NCBI RefSeq assembly: GCF_003268635.1
Contig: NZ_CP029639.1
Coordinates: forward strand, 209,501 to 273,500
From: Paenibacillus sp. DCT19
Lineage (GTDB): Bacteria > Bacillota > Bacilli > Paenibacillales > Paenibacillaceae
Reading direction: 5' to 3'
Length of the DNA stretch: 64,000 bases
The notes under the pieces were generated by a model, which saw nothing but the letters and a program-made list of their open reading frames with translations, made no database searches and was not told the origin of the DNA. The translations under genes and the position numbers were made by a program. This document shows, piece by piece, positions 1 through 8,752 of this stretch (position 1 is the first letter of the stretch; every line of letters begins with the position of its first letter).

Positions 1-20
1 CTAGCATGAAGTTGTTATTC

Positions 21-50
21 GCACCGCGTGCAATATCCAGCACGCGGTGC
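21..50. repeat. Perfect 11-bp inverted repeat (stem-loop)
   Basis: The arms GCACCGCGTGC and GCACGCGGTGC (21-31 and 40-50) enclose an 8-base loop. No T-run follows on either strand, so it is at best a weak terminator for a gene lying left of the window or for the leftward gene at 209. The rest of 1-208 holds no gene; a short tandem repeat of the unit AAGAACTAC lies near 117-137. Confidence 0.5.
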
Positions 51-208
51 CCTGCATCTTACCAATGGTGTTAAACCAGCCATTCTAGAGACATTAAGAA
101 TGGAACATTATTTTAACAAGAACTACAAGAACTACAAGTGCAGCTACCCAGTTACATAGATCATATTCATATCAAACGAAAATTTCCGCATACTAGCAAT
201 CACCAAAC

Positions 209-1468
209 CTACTTACCCGTGAGCTCGTACTTCGCTAATGTTTTCTCCATGGTTAGATAAAATGTATTAGCATTGACGAAGCGGATGTTCTCTGCCGAGA
301 ACGGCGCTTGGTCTAACTTTAATGCGTTTATCGATCTTAGCGTACGATCCAGCACATGATATACCGCTTTCGATGGCAGTGTAACATAATCATTGTTGGT
401 AAACCCTTGCTCAATCAACTTCACAGGAACCAGCCCTTTATCCTCGACTGAACCGAATACAAAGGTATCCTTATTCAGAAACTGTAACTTACCAAGCTCA
501 GGAAGATCGTCGAAGATCCTTGTGGAGATCTGTTTGTTGTTTGTGTCATAGACGCTAAGTGTATTTTTCTCTTGAATGAGATAATGGTTTCCGATCGATT
601 GAAACAGTGTACTGTTAGGTACTGGTGTGGGCAAGGAGCGAGTCCATTTCTTTTTCCCTGTAGGCGAAATACCTTGTAACGTTTCCATTCCTGTCTTTTC
701 GTCGATGAGAGGAACAAGAATCGTACCACCACTCAGGACATCAAAGTCGTTATGGTACGGACTGAAATATTCTTTTGGCCAAGCGTAAGAGGTGACTTTT
801 TTATTTCTTGAGATAGAGTAAATCGTTATGACCGTAGCATTTTCCTCATAGTTGGCTGTACCAACGTAATCTCCTTGGATGTGTCGAATTGTACCATTGT
901 ACAATCTGCTAACAAGTTCTTTACCTTCTGGTGAGTAGAGCTTAAGTAGGTTTTGCTCGCCAACAAAATCAATGACTGCATAACGACCATCGCTCAGCAC
1001 CTCGAAGTTTCCGCCATCAGGAAAGACCTTTTCCCATCGTGGCTTCATATTGGCATCCAATGCAATCAGCTTGCTCCCATGTTTGTTTCCGACTTTAACC
1101 TTTTCTACATAGTAAGGGTTCCCATTTGCATCAATATCGTAGGGATTATATTTATAAGGTGAGCTGTGAACCCACTTTGGTTTTCCGGTTATGTCGTTGA
1201 CTGCCATCATTTGATAGGTAGATTTGTTCCCTACTTTATGACGTAGCAACATGTAGGCCGTATGGTTCTTCGTAGACACGATAGGTAAATACTGATGTTC
1301 TATAGGTTTGTAGGCAAAGTCATTTGTGCTTGTATTGGCTGGTACCGTGGTACTCCACGTAGGCTTGGGGAATTCTGTGAAGTCTGCGGCTGAAATTGTA
1401 CTTGCTAGTGTCAAACTAAATGCGGTGATTAGCATCAGTACCTTAGTACCGAGGGAAAGTCTGTTCAT
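209..1468 (-). CDS. Secreted protein with PQQ-like beta-propeller repeats
   Basis: The 419-residue product starts at an ATG preceded by AGGAGG. Residues 1 to about 27 form a Sec signal peptide (basic start, hydrophobic core, cleavage near SAA), and there is no lipobox or sortase motif, so the protein is probably exported free. The mature part carries degenerate repeats in which a Gly/Pro-Lys turn is followed by Trp and a strand, such as DITGKPKW, LDANMKPRW and SPTGKKKW. This is the pattern of PQQ-like or WD40-like beta-propeller blades. No catalytic or ligand motif lets me name a function. The gene stands alone and is transcribed away from the broken hydrolase at 1749. A scaffold or ligand-binding role outside the membrane is the most that can be inferred. 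Confidence 0.75.
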   Translation of the reverse strand: MNRLSLGTKVLMLITAFSLTLASTISAADFTEFPKPTWSTTVPANTSTNDFAYKPIEHQYLPIVSTKNHTAYMLLRHKVGNKSTYQMMAVNDITGKPKWVHSSPYKYNPYDIDANGNPYYVEKVKVGNKHGSKLIALDANMKPRWEKVFPDGGNFEVLSDGRYAVIDFVGEQNLLKLYSPEGKELVSRLYNGTIRHIQGDYVGTANYEENATVITIYSISRNKKVTSYAWPKEYFSPYHNDFDVLSGGTILVPLIDEKTGMETLQGISPTGKKKWTRSLPTPVPNSTLFQSIGNHYLIQEKNTLSVYDTNNKQISTRIFDDLPELGKLQFLNKDTFVFGSVEDKGLVPVKLIEQGFTNNDYVTLPSKAVYHVLDRTLRSINALKLDQAPFSAENIRFVNANTFYLTMEKTLAKYELTGK

Positions 1469-1748
1469 TCCGTCATATCCTCCTATGATTCATCATCTTT
1501 ACACGTATAATTAAAAACTAATATGTAATTATCGCCATTATACCAGATGTTGTAGTATATTTCGTATAATAACGAATAGTAGAACGTTCTCCATCTGTAT
1601 CCTTTTTATGAGAAGATGGTATTGAGCATTATCGAGCTAACCGTAAGGGTTGGGGTCACAGTAGAGCTTCATTTAGAGAGTTTAACCGTTTGGAAATGTA
1701 CATACACATACCTGATTTATGGAATAAACATGTGGTAGGAGGATAACG

Positions 1749-2700
1749 ATGAGAGTTTGGTTGAAAAGAATGGGATATAGCGTCATCGCTTTGCTGGGTC
1801 TTCTGCTTATATTTATCGCTATTAGCTTCACGAATCATCGAATTCAATTAAAACAAGAATCAGCTTTACTTGTACCGTCAGGAACGATGGTCAATGTGAA
1901 CAATCATCAGATGCACGTCTACACCGAGGGAACCGGATCACGAACGCTTGTCTTTATGTCGGGCGGGGCACATCTGCTCCTGTACTGGATTTCAAAGCTT
2001 TATACACTAGATTATCGGATCAATATAAGATCGCAGTTGTGGAAAAAGCAGGTTATGGCTTCAGTGAAACGGCCAAGGTCTCCCGTGATATCGATACGAT
2101 GCTCGAAGAGACACGATCCGCACTGACTTTGGCAGGACAGCAACCACCATATGTCTTGTTTCCACATTCGATGTCAGGCATTGAAGCCTTATACTGGGCA
2201 CAGATGTATCCAGCTGAGGTCGAGGCCATTATCGGACTTGATCCAGCGGTTCCAGAGGTGTATGAAGAATACCCGCTCCCTTCGCCTGGAACAATGGCAC
2301 TTACAGGTATGGAGCACGCATTGGAATCACCCGCTTTTTCCCTGGCATTGTAGATTCATCAGCGGCTATTCAGCAGAAGCAACTCTCTTCGCAAGAAGAG
2401 GAGCTCTACCGAGCCCTATTTTACAAGAGTACGCAGACGTCGAATATGAACGACGAAGTGAAGATGATTAGAGATAACGCGGCCAAGGTTCTGGAACACG
2501 GTGTTCCAGATGTACCGATGTATTTCTTTGGTTCGAGCAGAGAGGAAGTGCCGGTGCAGAACTGGCAGGCTGTTTTGAAGAACTACATAGCGTCTGTGAA
2601 AAGAGGCGAAATTCTATTCCTACCTGGTGGACATTATATTCATAACGAGGCACCAGACCGCATTGCGGAGGAGAGCGAACGATTCATAGAGCAGTTATAG
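1749..2700 (+). pseudogene. Alpha/beta hydrolase, broken by two -1 frameshifts
   Basis: Three overlapping frames (1749-2126, 2039-2353, then the frame closing at 2700) join into one alpha/beta hydrolase of about 317 residues. The N-terminus is a membrane-anchor helix (about residues 9-29). After the first break the product continues with the Gly-rich SGGGTSAP oxyanion region, a nucleophile elbow PHSMSG, DPAVP, and a C-terminal GGHYIHNEAPD carrying the catalytic His. The first break is a run of four G (1965-1968) where five are needed to keep frame. The second is near 2315-2319, where one C (CACGC for CACCGC) is missing. AGGAGG lies 6 bases before the ATG. The C-terminal part beyond 2353 has no start of its own with a good SD. 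Either the gene has decayed or the assembly lost two bases; the conserved coding quality after both breaks favours recent damage or sequence error. Confidence 0.8.
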
Positions 2701-2739
2701 CAGGGCGCGGCGGAGCGGTCTTATGAGGTTAGACGAAGA

Positions 2740-2766
2740 AACCACCTTCTTAGGTGGTTATTTTTG
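2740..2766 (+). terminator. Rho-independent terminator
   Basis: AACCACCT and AGGTGGTT form a hairpin followed by ATTTTTG. It closes the hydrolase transcript before the mscS-type gene. Confidence 0.75.
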
Positions 2767-2774
2767 TAGGCATT

Positions 2775-2803
2775 TTGCGTCGTGCTTCAAACTACTCTAT
2801 AAT
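2775..2803 (+). promoter_or_regulatory. Probable sigma-A promoter of the MscS gene
   Basis: TTGCGT, 17 bases, TATAAT. The -10 is perfect and the -35 matches only in its TTG. It lies 35 bases before the start codon. Confidence 0.55.
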
Positions 2804-2837
2804 AGTAGGCTAAACTAAACTGTGTGAGGAGGAAACC

Positions 2838-4094
2838 ATGGACTTTATTAGAAATCAACTAGAAGAATTGGGCATGAGTGAACCATCCATCGGGTATCTT
2901 TCAAACATCATCATGATTATTTTTATTGCGATGATCTCAGTCGTGGCGAATTATATTACCAAAAAAATCGTACTGAAGACGATCAATCATATCGTCAATA
3001 ACAACCGCTACAGATGGGGCAACATCATTGTCGAGAAAAAATTATTTCACAAGCTGTCGCATCTCGTGCCAGCCATCATTATCTATTACTCAGCTTATAT
3101 CTTTCCAGCCTACCAAGCCTTAGTAGAGAAGGCTGCAATGACATATATGATTGTTGTCATGATCACCGTGTTCAACACATTACTCAATGTATTCGATGAG
3201 ATATATCGTTCCTATGAAGTCTCGAAGATTAGACCGATTAAGGGATATATTCAGGTGGCGAAGATTGTCCTATTTATTATAGGAGGCATTATCGTCATCT
3301 CGAACCTGATTGGTCAGAATCCATTGATCATTCTTAGTGGACTTGGTGCATTATCGGCGGTACTGATGCTGGTGTTCAAAGACTCGATTCTTGGGCTAGT
3401 CGCGGGTGTGCAATTATCATCCAATGATATGGTACGCGTAGGCGACTGGATTGAAATGCCGAAATATAATGCAGACGGTGACGTCATCGACATTACACTG
3501 AATACCGTGAAGGTCAGAAATTTTGATAAAACGATTACGATGATTCCCAGCTATGCTCTAATCTCTGACTCGTTCCGCAACTGGAGAGGTATGCAGGTCT
3601 CGGGCGGAAGAAGAATTAAGCGAAGCATCTATATTGATATCAGTAGTATCCGATTTTGTACGGAGGAGATGGTAGCTGAATTTGAGAAAATTCACTACTT
3701 AACCGATTATGTAACCACCAAGCTAGAGGAGATCGAAGCCTACAACGTTGAGCATCAAGTAAATCGGGAGAGCAATGTGAACGGTAGACAGCTCACCAAT
3801 GTGGGTGTCTTTAGAGAGTATATCCATCAATACCTACGGAATCATCCCAAAATTAATCAGGATATGACGATGATTGTAAGACAATTAGCACCGGAAGATC
3901 GCGGACTGCCTCTTGAAATTTACGCATTCAGCAATGATATTAATTGGGGCGTTTATGAATCCGTGCAGGCCGATATCTTTGACCATATCTTTGCGGTTGC
4001 GCAAACCTTTGGACTTCGTGCCTTCCAGAATCCAACAGGTCATGATATCGTGCAACTGAAAGAAGATAAACAATATGTAAGAGAGTACTCATAA
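2838..4094 (+). CDS. MscS-family mechanosensitive channel, YbdG-like
   Basis: The 418-residue protein is an integral membrane channel that would open on membrane tension to release solutes at osmotic downshock. Hydrophobic helices occur near residues 20-40, 75-95, 98-118 and 138-165. They are followed by a Gly/Ala-rich pore helix (GLGALSAVLMLVFKDSI) and the MscS beta domain (VRVGDWIEM, then PSYALISDSFRNW). Its length and the extended cytoplasmic C-terminus resemble YbdG (about 415 residues), rather than short MscS. The ATG has a strong AGGAGG eight bases upstream. It is monocistronic, with its own promoter-like sequence and terminators on both sides. The family assignment is secure; the gating threshold or any regulatory role is not visible. 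Confidence 0.88.
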   Translation: MDFIRNQLEELGMSEPSIGYLSNIIMIIFIAMISVVANYITKKIVLKTINHIVNNNRYRWGNIIVEKKLFHKLSHLVPAIIIYYSAYIFPAYQALVEKAAMTYMIVVMITVFNTLLNVFDEIYRSYEVSKIRPIKGYIQVAKIVLFIIGGIIVISNLIGQNPLIILSGLGALSAVLMLVFKDSILGLVAGVQLSSNDMVRVGDWIEMPKYNADGDVIDITLNTVKVRNFDKTITMIPSYALISDSFRNWRGMQVSGGRRIKRSIYIDISSIRFCTEEMVAEFEKIHYLTDYVTTKLEEIEAYNVEHQVNRESNVNGRQLTNVGVFREYIHQYLRNHPKINQDMTMIVRQLAPEDRGLPLEIYAFSNDINWGVYESVQADIFDHIFAVAQTFGLRAFQNPTGHDIVQLKEDKQYVREYS

Positions 4095-4108
4095 AAATGA
4101 TTCTAATG

Positions 4109-4139
4109 GCCGTTAACCCTTAGGGGTTAATGGCTTTTT
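4109..4139 (+). terminator. Rho-independent terminator after the MscS gene
   Basis: GCCGTTAACCC and GGGTTAATGGC pair (one G.T), followed by TTTTTG. Confidence 0.85.
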
Positions 4140-4174
4140 GTCTGTGATATAATAGGCATATTTTAAATCGAAAG

Positions 4175-4221
4175 AAATCCAGGTGTAACAGCAACGATAA
4201 AGGCCGTTCTGCCATCAAAGT
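4175..4221 (+). repeat. Diverged copy of the TAACAGC/TTCTGxCATC leader element
   Basis: The stretch shares AAATC, TAACAGC, a GAT block, TTCTG, CATC and AGTGG, in the same order and with nearly the same spacing, with the two clear copies before ydjG (19814-19992) and the DUF896 gene (23275-23452). It abuts the ribosome binding site of the AraC/lipoprotein gene. The alignment needs a one-base gap, so homology is likely but not certain. Confidence 0.4.
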
Positions 4222-4235
4222 GGGGAGGAGCATGT

Positions 4236-6158
4236 ATGGATTGGGAAGCTCATATTGAGCGGTGGAGCCGAACTGCCTTTAGATTGCTGGAGATTCGGCA
4301 TTATCGCGTAGCGTATGGTATAGTCCCTGATCTTGATCTGGGACAGGGCAGTTTTTTCATAGTTATAACGCATGGAAAGGCTAGAGTGAATTTATCAGGA
4401 AAGGTGTATCAGGCGCAGGCTCCCTATATTCTGCACGGGGGAGAGGGAGATGAACTGAGTTTGCATCCGCTAGATCAGGACTTTGCCTGTTACTTCATTC
4501 AATATACGCCGTTCTGTGCGTCACTAGAGGATGCGCAAAGTTTTCGTATACCGTATGTTTTTACACCCTATGCATTACTGGCGATTCAGGAAAAATGTGA
4601 TACGATGTTCCGTTCATGGCAACAATCTAGTCCGATGGATAAGTTACAGGCACAGTCTACGTTCCTCCCGTTTGTAAACGAGGTCTTGAGGCAAATTCAG
4701 ACATCGACGAACCAAGAAAACAGCAGAACAACTATCGTAACAGAGACGATCAACTACATTCACACGAATTACAACGAATCGATTACAGCGGAAGAACTCG
4801 CGAGAAGGTACCATTGCAGTACAAGTTACCTGTCTCGTTTGTTCAAGAATCAGATTGGACTTGGCCCGATTGAATATCTCATTCATGTGCGCATACACAA
4901 ATCGAAGCAGCTTCTATTAAGGACAGAGGCACGTATTCAGGAGATTGCAAGCAACGTGGGGTATGCGGATGTGTACTATTTCAGTCGTTTGTTCAAAAAG
5001 CATACTGGCTTATCTCCGCTACAGTTTCGCGCAGAACATCAACAGACGGTACAGGTTCAGTATAATCCATTACGATGGTTGGAATCGTCTATTGTAAGCC
5101 CCAACGCCTATTCCCATAATGAGAATGAGACTTATTATCAATTGAACGGGGAAGGGGACACATCGATGTTTAGATTTTCAAGACCAACCTTTGGAGCGAT
5201 GATGCTACTATGCACATCCTTGCTTCTCAGTGCGTGCCAGACAGGCAGCACTACAGATACAGCGGCTTCCCAGCCGACTCCATCATCAGAACCATCGACG
5301 ACTACAGCTACATCCACAGACAGCAATACTATAGAAACGCGGATGTATACTCATCTGAAGGGCGAAACGGAAATTCCCGTGCATCCTCAGCGTGTTGTCA
5401 GTTTCTATCATATGGGTGAACTGATGACACTTGGGGTGAAGCCGGTGGGTACAACAACATACATTCTGGATAATCCGCTGATAGAAGATATTTCTGGTAT
5501 TGAAGATGTGGGTGTTCCACCCGATGCCGAGAAGATTTTATCACTGAATCCAGATCTGATTGTGACAACGGCAGCCTTTGCGGAGGCAGTGGAAGGTGGG
5601 TATGATGCACTCAGTCAGATCGCCCCAACCATTGTTGTTGAGCAGTATAATGACCCGATTAAGGATGTCGAAATGTTTGGTGATATCCTTGGGAAGCAGG
5701 AGGAAGCCAAGCAGTGGAATGAGAAGTTCGCAGCCAAAATAGCTGAATATAAGGAGAAAGTTAGCCCTTATGTGAGTGATGATGAGACCTTTTCTATTTT
5801 GAACGTGCGACCTGATGCGCTCTTTGTCTACGGGGATACCAATATGGGAGGCAATATCATTTACAAATATCTCGGTCTGAAGCCAGCGGCGAAGGTAGAG
5901 ACAGACGTGATCCAAGGCGAAACTTGGGAGATCTCAGCCGAGGTGGTTCCGGAGTATATCGGTGATCGGTTATTCCTCGCGGTGACTGAAGGTTCAGAGG
6001 AGCATCTCAAGGACGTACAGAAGTTGATTCAACAATCGCCAGCAGGGAAGGCAGGCAAGGTATACTCTATTGATTTTGATAAGTTTCTTATGAGCGATCC
6101 AATAAGTGTAGAAAAGCAGCTCGACATCGTTGTTGATATACTTACAGAGAATAAATAA
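4236..6158 (+). CDS. AraC regulator fused to siderophore-binding lipoprotein
   Basis: The 640-residue frame holds two complete proteins. Residues 1-150 are a cupin-like sensor, and about 169-275 are an AraC/XylS double helix-turn-helix (EELARRYHCSTSYLSRLFK, then IQEIASNVGYADVYYFSRLF). At residue 311 a full lipoprotein signal begins: MFRFSRPTFG, a hydrophobic core and LLSAC with Cys at residue 334. Residues about 375-640 are a FecB/FhuD-type iron-siderophore-binding domain. The known relative Btr of Bacillus subtilis also joins AraC and FeuA-like domains, but as a cytoplasmic protein; here an export signal sits between them. An in-frame ATG at 5166 has GGGGAAGGGG before it and could yield the lipoprotein alone. 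The main ATG at 4236 has GGGGAGGAG. No permease or ATPase gene is adjacent, and I see no clear Fur box. The function is probably sensing and/or capture of ferric siderophore. Confidence 0.85.
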   Translation: MDWEAHIERWSRTAFRLLEIRHYRVAYGIVPDLDLGQGSFFIVITHGKARVNLSGKVYQAQAPYILHGGEGDELSLHPLDQDFACYFIQYTPFCASLEDAQSFRIPYVFTPYALLAIQEKCDTMFRSWQQSSPMDKLQAQSTFLPFVNEVLRQIQTSTNQENSRTTIVTETINYIHTNYNESITAEELARRYHCSTSYLSRLFKNQIGLGPIEYLIHVRIHKSKQLLLRTEARIQEIASNVGYADVYYFSRLFKKHTGLSPLQFRAEHQQTVQVQYNPLRWLESSIVSPNAYSHNENETYYQLNGEGDTSMFRFSRPTFGAMMLLCTSLLLSACQTGSTTDTAASQPTPSSEPSTTTATSTDSNTIETRMYTHLKGETEIPVHPQRVVSFYHMGELMTLGVKPVGTTTYILDNPLIEDISGIEDVGVPPDAEKILSLNPDLIVTTAAFAEAVEGGYDALSQIAPTIVVEQYNDPIKDVEMFGDILGKQEEAKQWNEKFAAKIAEYKEKVSPYVSDDETFSILNVRPDALFVYGDTNMGGNIIYKYLGLKPAAKVETDVIQGETWEISAEVVPEYIGDRLFLAVTEGSEEHLKDVQKLIQQSPAGKAGKVYSIDFDKFLMSDPISVEKQLDIVVDILTENK

Positions 6159-6215
6159 CCAATGCACCGATTAGATAAGATCGATAGAATGCTAATCACT
6201 CAAAAGAGTTCTCAA

Positions 6216-6250
6216 AAAGCCCTCATTATTCATGATGAGGGCTTTATTCT
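6216..6250 (+). terminator. Rho-independent terminator
   Basis: AAAGCCCTCAT and ATGAGGGCTTT form an 11-bp stem with a 8-base spacer, followed by ATT-rich sequence. Confidence 0.85.
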
Positions 6251-6531
6251 GTTTTACCTCTACTTATTTTCTATCTAAAACTATCCACTGCTAAACACTT
6301 CATAAAGTAATCATACATGTTCTGTAAAATGTATTTTTTGTCCAATTTCTCAATTAATCTGCATTTTACTTAGACGTAATCACATGTAAACACTGGAGTA
6401 GTAGAGTTGATGTATAGACATCTAGACAACCCCACGCATATGCATATCAGCCTGTAACAGGCATTTGATCATTGAGCTGGCGCCGCTTTCTGATCAGACG
6501 CACACCAAAACAAGCAAAGGTGGTATTTACA
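6251..6531. other. AT-rich spacer without a recognisable gene
   Basis: No ORF with a credible start or domain is present. The stretch is AT-rich, has a small CCTGTAACAGG dyad near 6452-6462, and must contain the promoter of the phospholipase gene; I cannot place it confidently. Confidence 0.5.
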
Positions 6532-7437
6532 TTGTTCAAAAGACTAAGCCTGGCTCTTGCATTCGTCACTCTCTTTTCATGGACGTTGACCAGTGTGTCC
6601 TCCGCGTACAGCAGCTCCAATTGGATGGGATCGCTTCCTTCCAGCACCTCACTGGCTTCTCTTTCCATTCCGGGAACACATGACAGCGGTGCTCTATACG
6701 AGCCCATCAGTGGAACGGCCAAGACACAGGATCTGACGATTGCGCAGCAATTAAATATTGGGGTTCGCTACCTCGACGTGCGTACGAGACATTACGGGAA
6801 TGCGTTCACCATCCACCATGGGTCAGTCTATCAAAACCAGAACTTTGATGATGTATTAAATGCGGTCATTGGCTTCCTGAACAGTAATCCATCGGAGACC
6901 ATTATTATGAGTGTAAAAGAAGAACATACCCCAGCGAATAATACACGCAGTTACGAAGAAACTTTTAAATCCTATGTCGCCAAAAACCCGGACAAATGGC
7001 TACTAACCGACCACATCCCCACCCTTGGCGAAGCAAAAGGAAAGATTGTATTACTTCGTCGATTCGATATGAGTCAAACTCCATACGGCATTAATGCTAC
7101 CGCATGGCAGGAGAACACAACCTTCAACATCCAGAATGCAGCCAAAATGAAGATCCAAGATTACTTTAAAGTATCGGATAAGAGCAAGAAGTGGACGGAT
7201 GTTCAGAACATGTACAATGAAGCCAAAACTCAAAATCCTTCCTGGCTGTACCTGAATTTCACAAGTGGGTATGACCCAGGCTGGTTCGGTATCCCAAACA
7301 TTCGCTCCATTAAAGACGATCTGAATCCTAAAGTAAACTCATTCTTTACGACGAATACCAAGGGACGCTTTGGTGTATCGGTGATGGATTTCATCGACGA
7401 GGGCACAGCTGCTAAGATCATCTCAACTAATTTCTAA
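6532..7437 (+). CDS. Secreted PI-specific phospholipase C (X-domain)
   Basis: I start this gene at TTG 6532, since AAAGGTGG lies 8 bases before it and the product then begins with a clean Sec signal peptide (MFKRLSLALAFVTLFSW, cleavage near SSAYS). A TTG at 6472 in the same frame has a poor SD and would spoil the signal. The mature enzyme is a single PLC X-domain TIM barrel. The catalytic His pair is visible as IPGTHDSG (His near residue 50) and TIHHG (His near 95), with DVRTR between. It should cleave phosphatidylinositol or a related glycosylated lipid outside the cell to a cyclic inositol phosphate and diacylglycerol. The size (about 301 residues) fits the bacterial PI-PLC of Bacillus cereus and Listeria. 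It is monocistronic. Confidence 0.88.
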   Translation: MFKRLSLALAFVTLFSWTLTSVSSAYSSSNWMGSLPSSTSLASLSIPGTHDSGALYEPISGTAKTQDLTIAQQLNIGVRYLDVRTRHYGNAFTIHHGSVYQNQNFDDVLNAVIGFLNSNPSETIIMSVKEEHTPANNTRSYEETFKSYVAKNPDKWLLTDHIPTLGEAKGKIVLLRRFDMSQTPYGINATAWQENTTFNIQNAAKMKIQDYFKVSDKSKKWTDVQNMYNEAKTQNPSWLYLNFTSGYDPGWFGIPNIRSIKDDLNPKVNSFFTTNTKGRFGVSVMDFIDEGTAAKIISTNF

Positions 7438-7494
7438 TGTAAGAGATACAGTACAAGTTATAGTACAAATTATGAGCTCTCGTATAAAACCTAC

Positions 7495-7533
7495 AAAAAA
7501 GACGCTGGTTCACTGTGACTGGCGTCTTCTTTG
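7495..7533 (+). terminator. Probable Rho-independent terminator
   Basis: GACGCTGG and CTGGCGTC form an imperfect stem around CACTGTGA, followed by TTCTTT; a run of A on the left makes it partly bidirectional. Confidence 0.6.
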
Positions 7534-7757
7534 GCACTTGTTGAGAAATGCATGATGAATTATTACAATACAGACCTCAGTGGTATGTAAGCTACACAAG
7601 AGTGAGCGGAGAGCGAACGTGTCTTCTATGTCGGAGCAGGGCTATGGATTAACGGCCAATTGATTCAAGCATGTATGAGGGGTTAAGATAAACCGAGAGG
7701 GGATATCCCTTTTTTCTCCAAAACACATAAGAATATCGAACAAAGGAGCGTTCTCAT
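7534..7757. other. Spacer before the aldo/keto reductase gene
   Basis: There is no supported gene. Just before the reductase the palindrome GGGATATCCC (about 7700-7709) is followed by six T, a weak terminator-like or attenuator-like signal. Promoter elements are not clear by eye. Confidence 0.35.
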
Positions 7758-8612
7758 ATGAAACATTCAATCCCGCAATATACATTAAATGATGGCTTGC
7801 AAGTGCCTGCGATCGGGTTCGGTACGTATAGTCTAAAAGGAGAAGAAGGCGTGAAATCGATCGTGTCTGCCATGGATGCAGGTTATCGATTGATTGATAC
7901 AGCTTACAATTATGAGAACGAGGCAACGGTTGGAAAAGCAATCAAGCAGAGCCCTGTTCCTAGAGAAGAACTGTTGATTTCCTCGAAGCTACCGGGACGC
8001 TATCACGCGTATGATAAAGCATTAGTAGCTATCCAAGAATCGCTCTATAGAGCAGACCTGGATTATTATGATCTCTACTTAATTCACTGGCCTAATCCGA
8101 AGAAGGATGTGTATGTGGAGGCTTGGCAAGCTCTAATTGAAGCGAAGAAACGTGGATATATCCGCTCCATTGGCGTAAGTAACTTCCTGCCTGAACATAA
8201 TGAACGACTGATTAAGGAAACGGGCGTAGCACCAAGCCTGAACCAGATTGAGCTTCATCCATTCTTCGACCAAACGAATCAACGGGAACAGGATGCGAAG
8301 CATGGCATTGTGAATGAATCCTGGAGCCCGATTGGACGTGGCAATGATGCCGTACAGGATATCGTGAAGGACGACCAAATCCTCCGCATTGCTGAAGCGC
8401 ATGGCAAAACGCCAACCCAGATTATTCTGCGCTGGCATATCCAGCTCGGCTCTATTCCAATTCCTAAGGCAAGCTCGCTCCAGCATCAGCAGGAGAATAT
8501 CGATATTTTCGACTTCGAGCTGAACGCAGAGGAGATGCAAGTCATCTCTTCCTTTAGCCGACCAGATGGACGTTTGTGGGATCAAGATCCGAGTGAGTAT
8601 GAGGAGTTTTAA
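7758..8612 (+). CDS. Aldo/keto reductase
   Basis: The 284-residue TIM-barrel oxidoreductase reduces aldehydes or ketones with NAD(P)H in the cytoplasm. The catalytic tetrad is intact: Asp and Tyr in LIDTAYNYENE (about residues 47 and 52), Lys in SSKLPG (77) and His in LIHWPNP (110). The C-terminal cofactor-binding segment IPIPKASSLQHQQENI is also present, with the Lys that contacts the 2'-phosphate region. It belongs to the AKR5-like group of prokaryotic reductases (GFG near the start, SIGVSNF in the barrel). AAAGGAG precedes the ATG by nine bases. It is monocistronic and shares a bidirectional terminator with the convergent mannosidase gene. The physiological substrate cannot be read from the sequence. 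Confidence 0.9.
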   Translation: MKHSIPQYTLNDGLQVPAIGFGTYSLKGEEGVKSIVSAMDAGYRLIDTAYNYENEATVGKAIKQSPVPREELLISSKLPGRYHAYDKALVAIQESLYRADLDYYDLYLIHWPNPKKDVYVEAWQALIEAKKRGYIRSIGVSNFLPEHNERLIKETGVAPSLNQIELHPFFDQTNQREQDAKHGIVNESWSPIGRGNDAVQDIVKDDQILRIAEAHGKTPTQIILRWHIQLGSIPIPKASSLQHQQENIDIFDFELNAEEMQVISSFSRPDGRLWDQDPSEYEEF

Positions 8613-8675
8613 AGAGTGAAAAATAAATAGTTGCATATGTATCCTATAGTGAATTGTGTAATTGTCAGTATCAAC

Positions 8676-8718
8676 AAAAAAAGTGCTCCTGTCTTTAACG
8701 AGACTAGGAGCACTTTTT
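8676..8718. terminator. Bidirectional terminator between convergent genes
   Basis: AGTGCTCCT/AGGAGCACT plus inner GTCT/AGAC, with A-run on the left and T-run on the right, serves both the reductase (+) and the mannosidase (-). Confidence 0.9.
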
Positions 8719-8752
8719 GCGATAAAAGAGTACATGTAACATCAAAACGATA

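Noticed and set aside
117..137. Tandem repeat of AAGAACTAC
   Set aside because: Only about two units; too short to call a functional repeat.
4140..4235. Fur box before the siderophore-type fusion gene
   Set aside because: No good match to the GATAATGATAATCATTATC consensus is visible; iron control may act elsewhere or through the AraC domain.
8133..8735. Minus-strand frame of 200 codons
   Set aside because: It is antisense to the aldo/keto reductase and crosses a clear bidirectional terminator.
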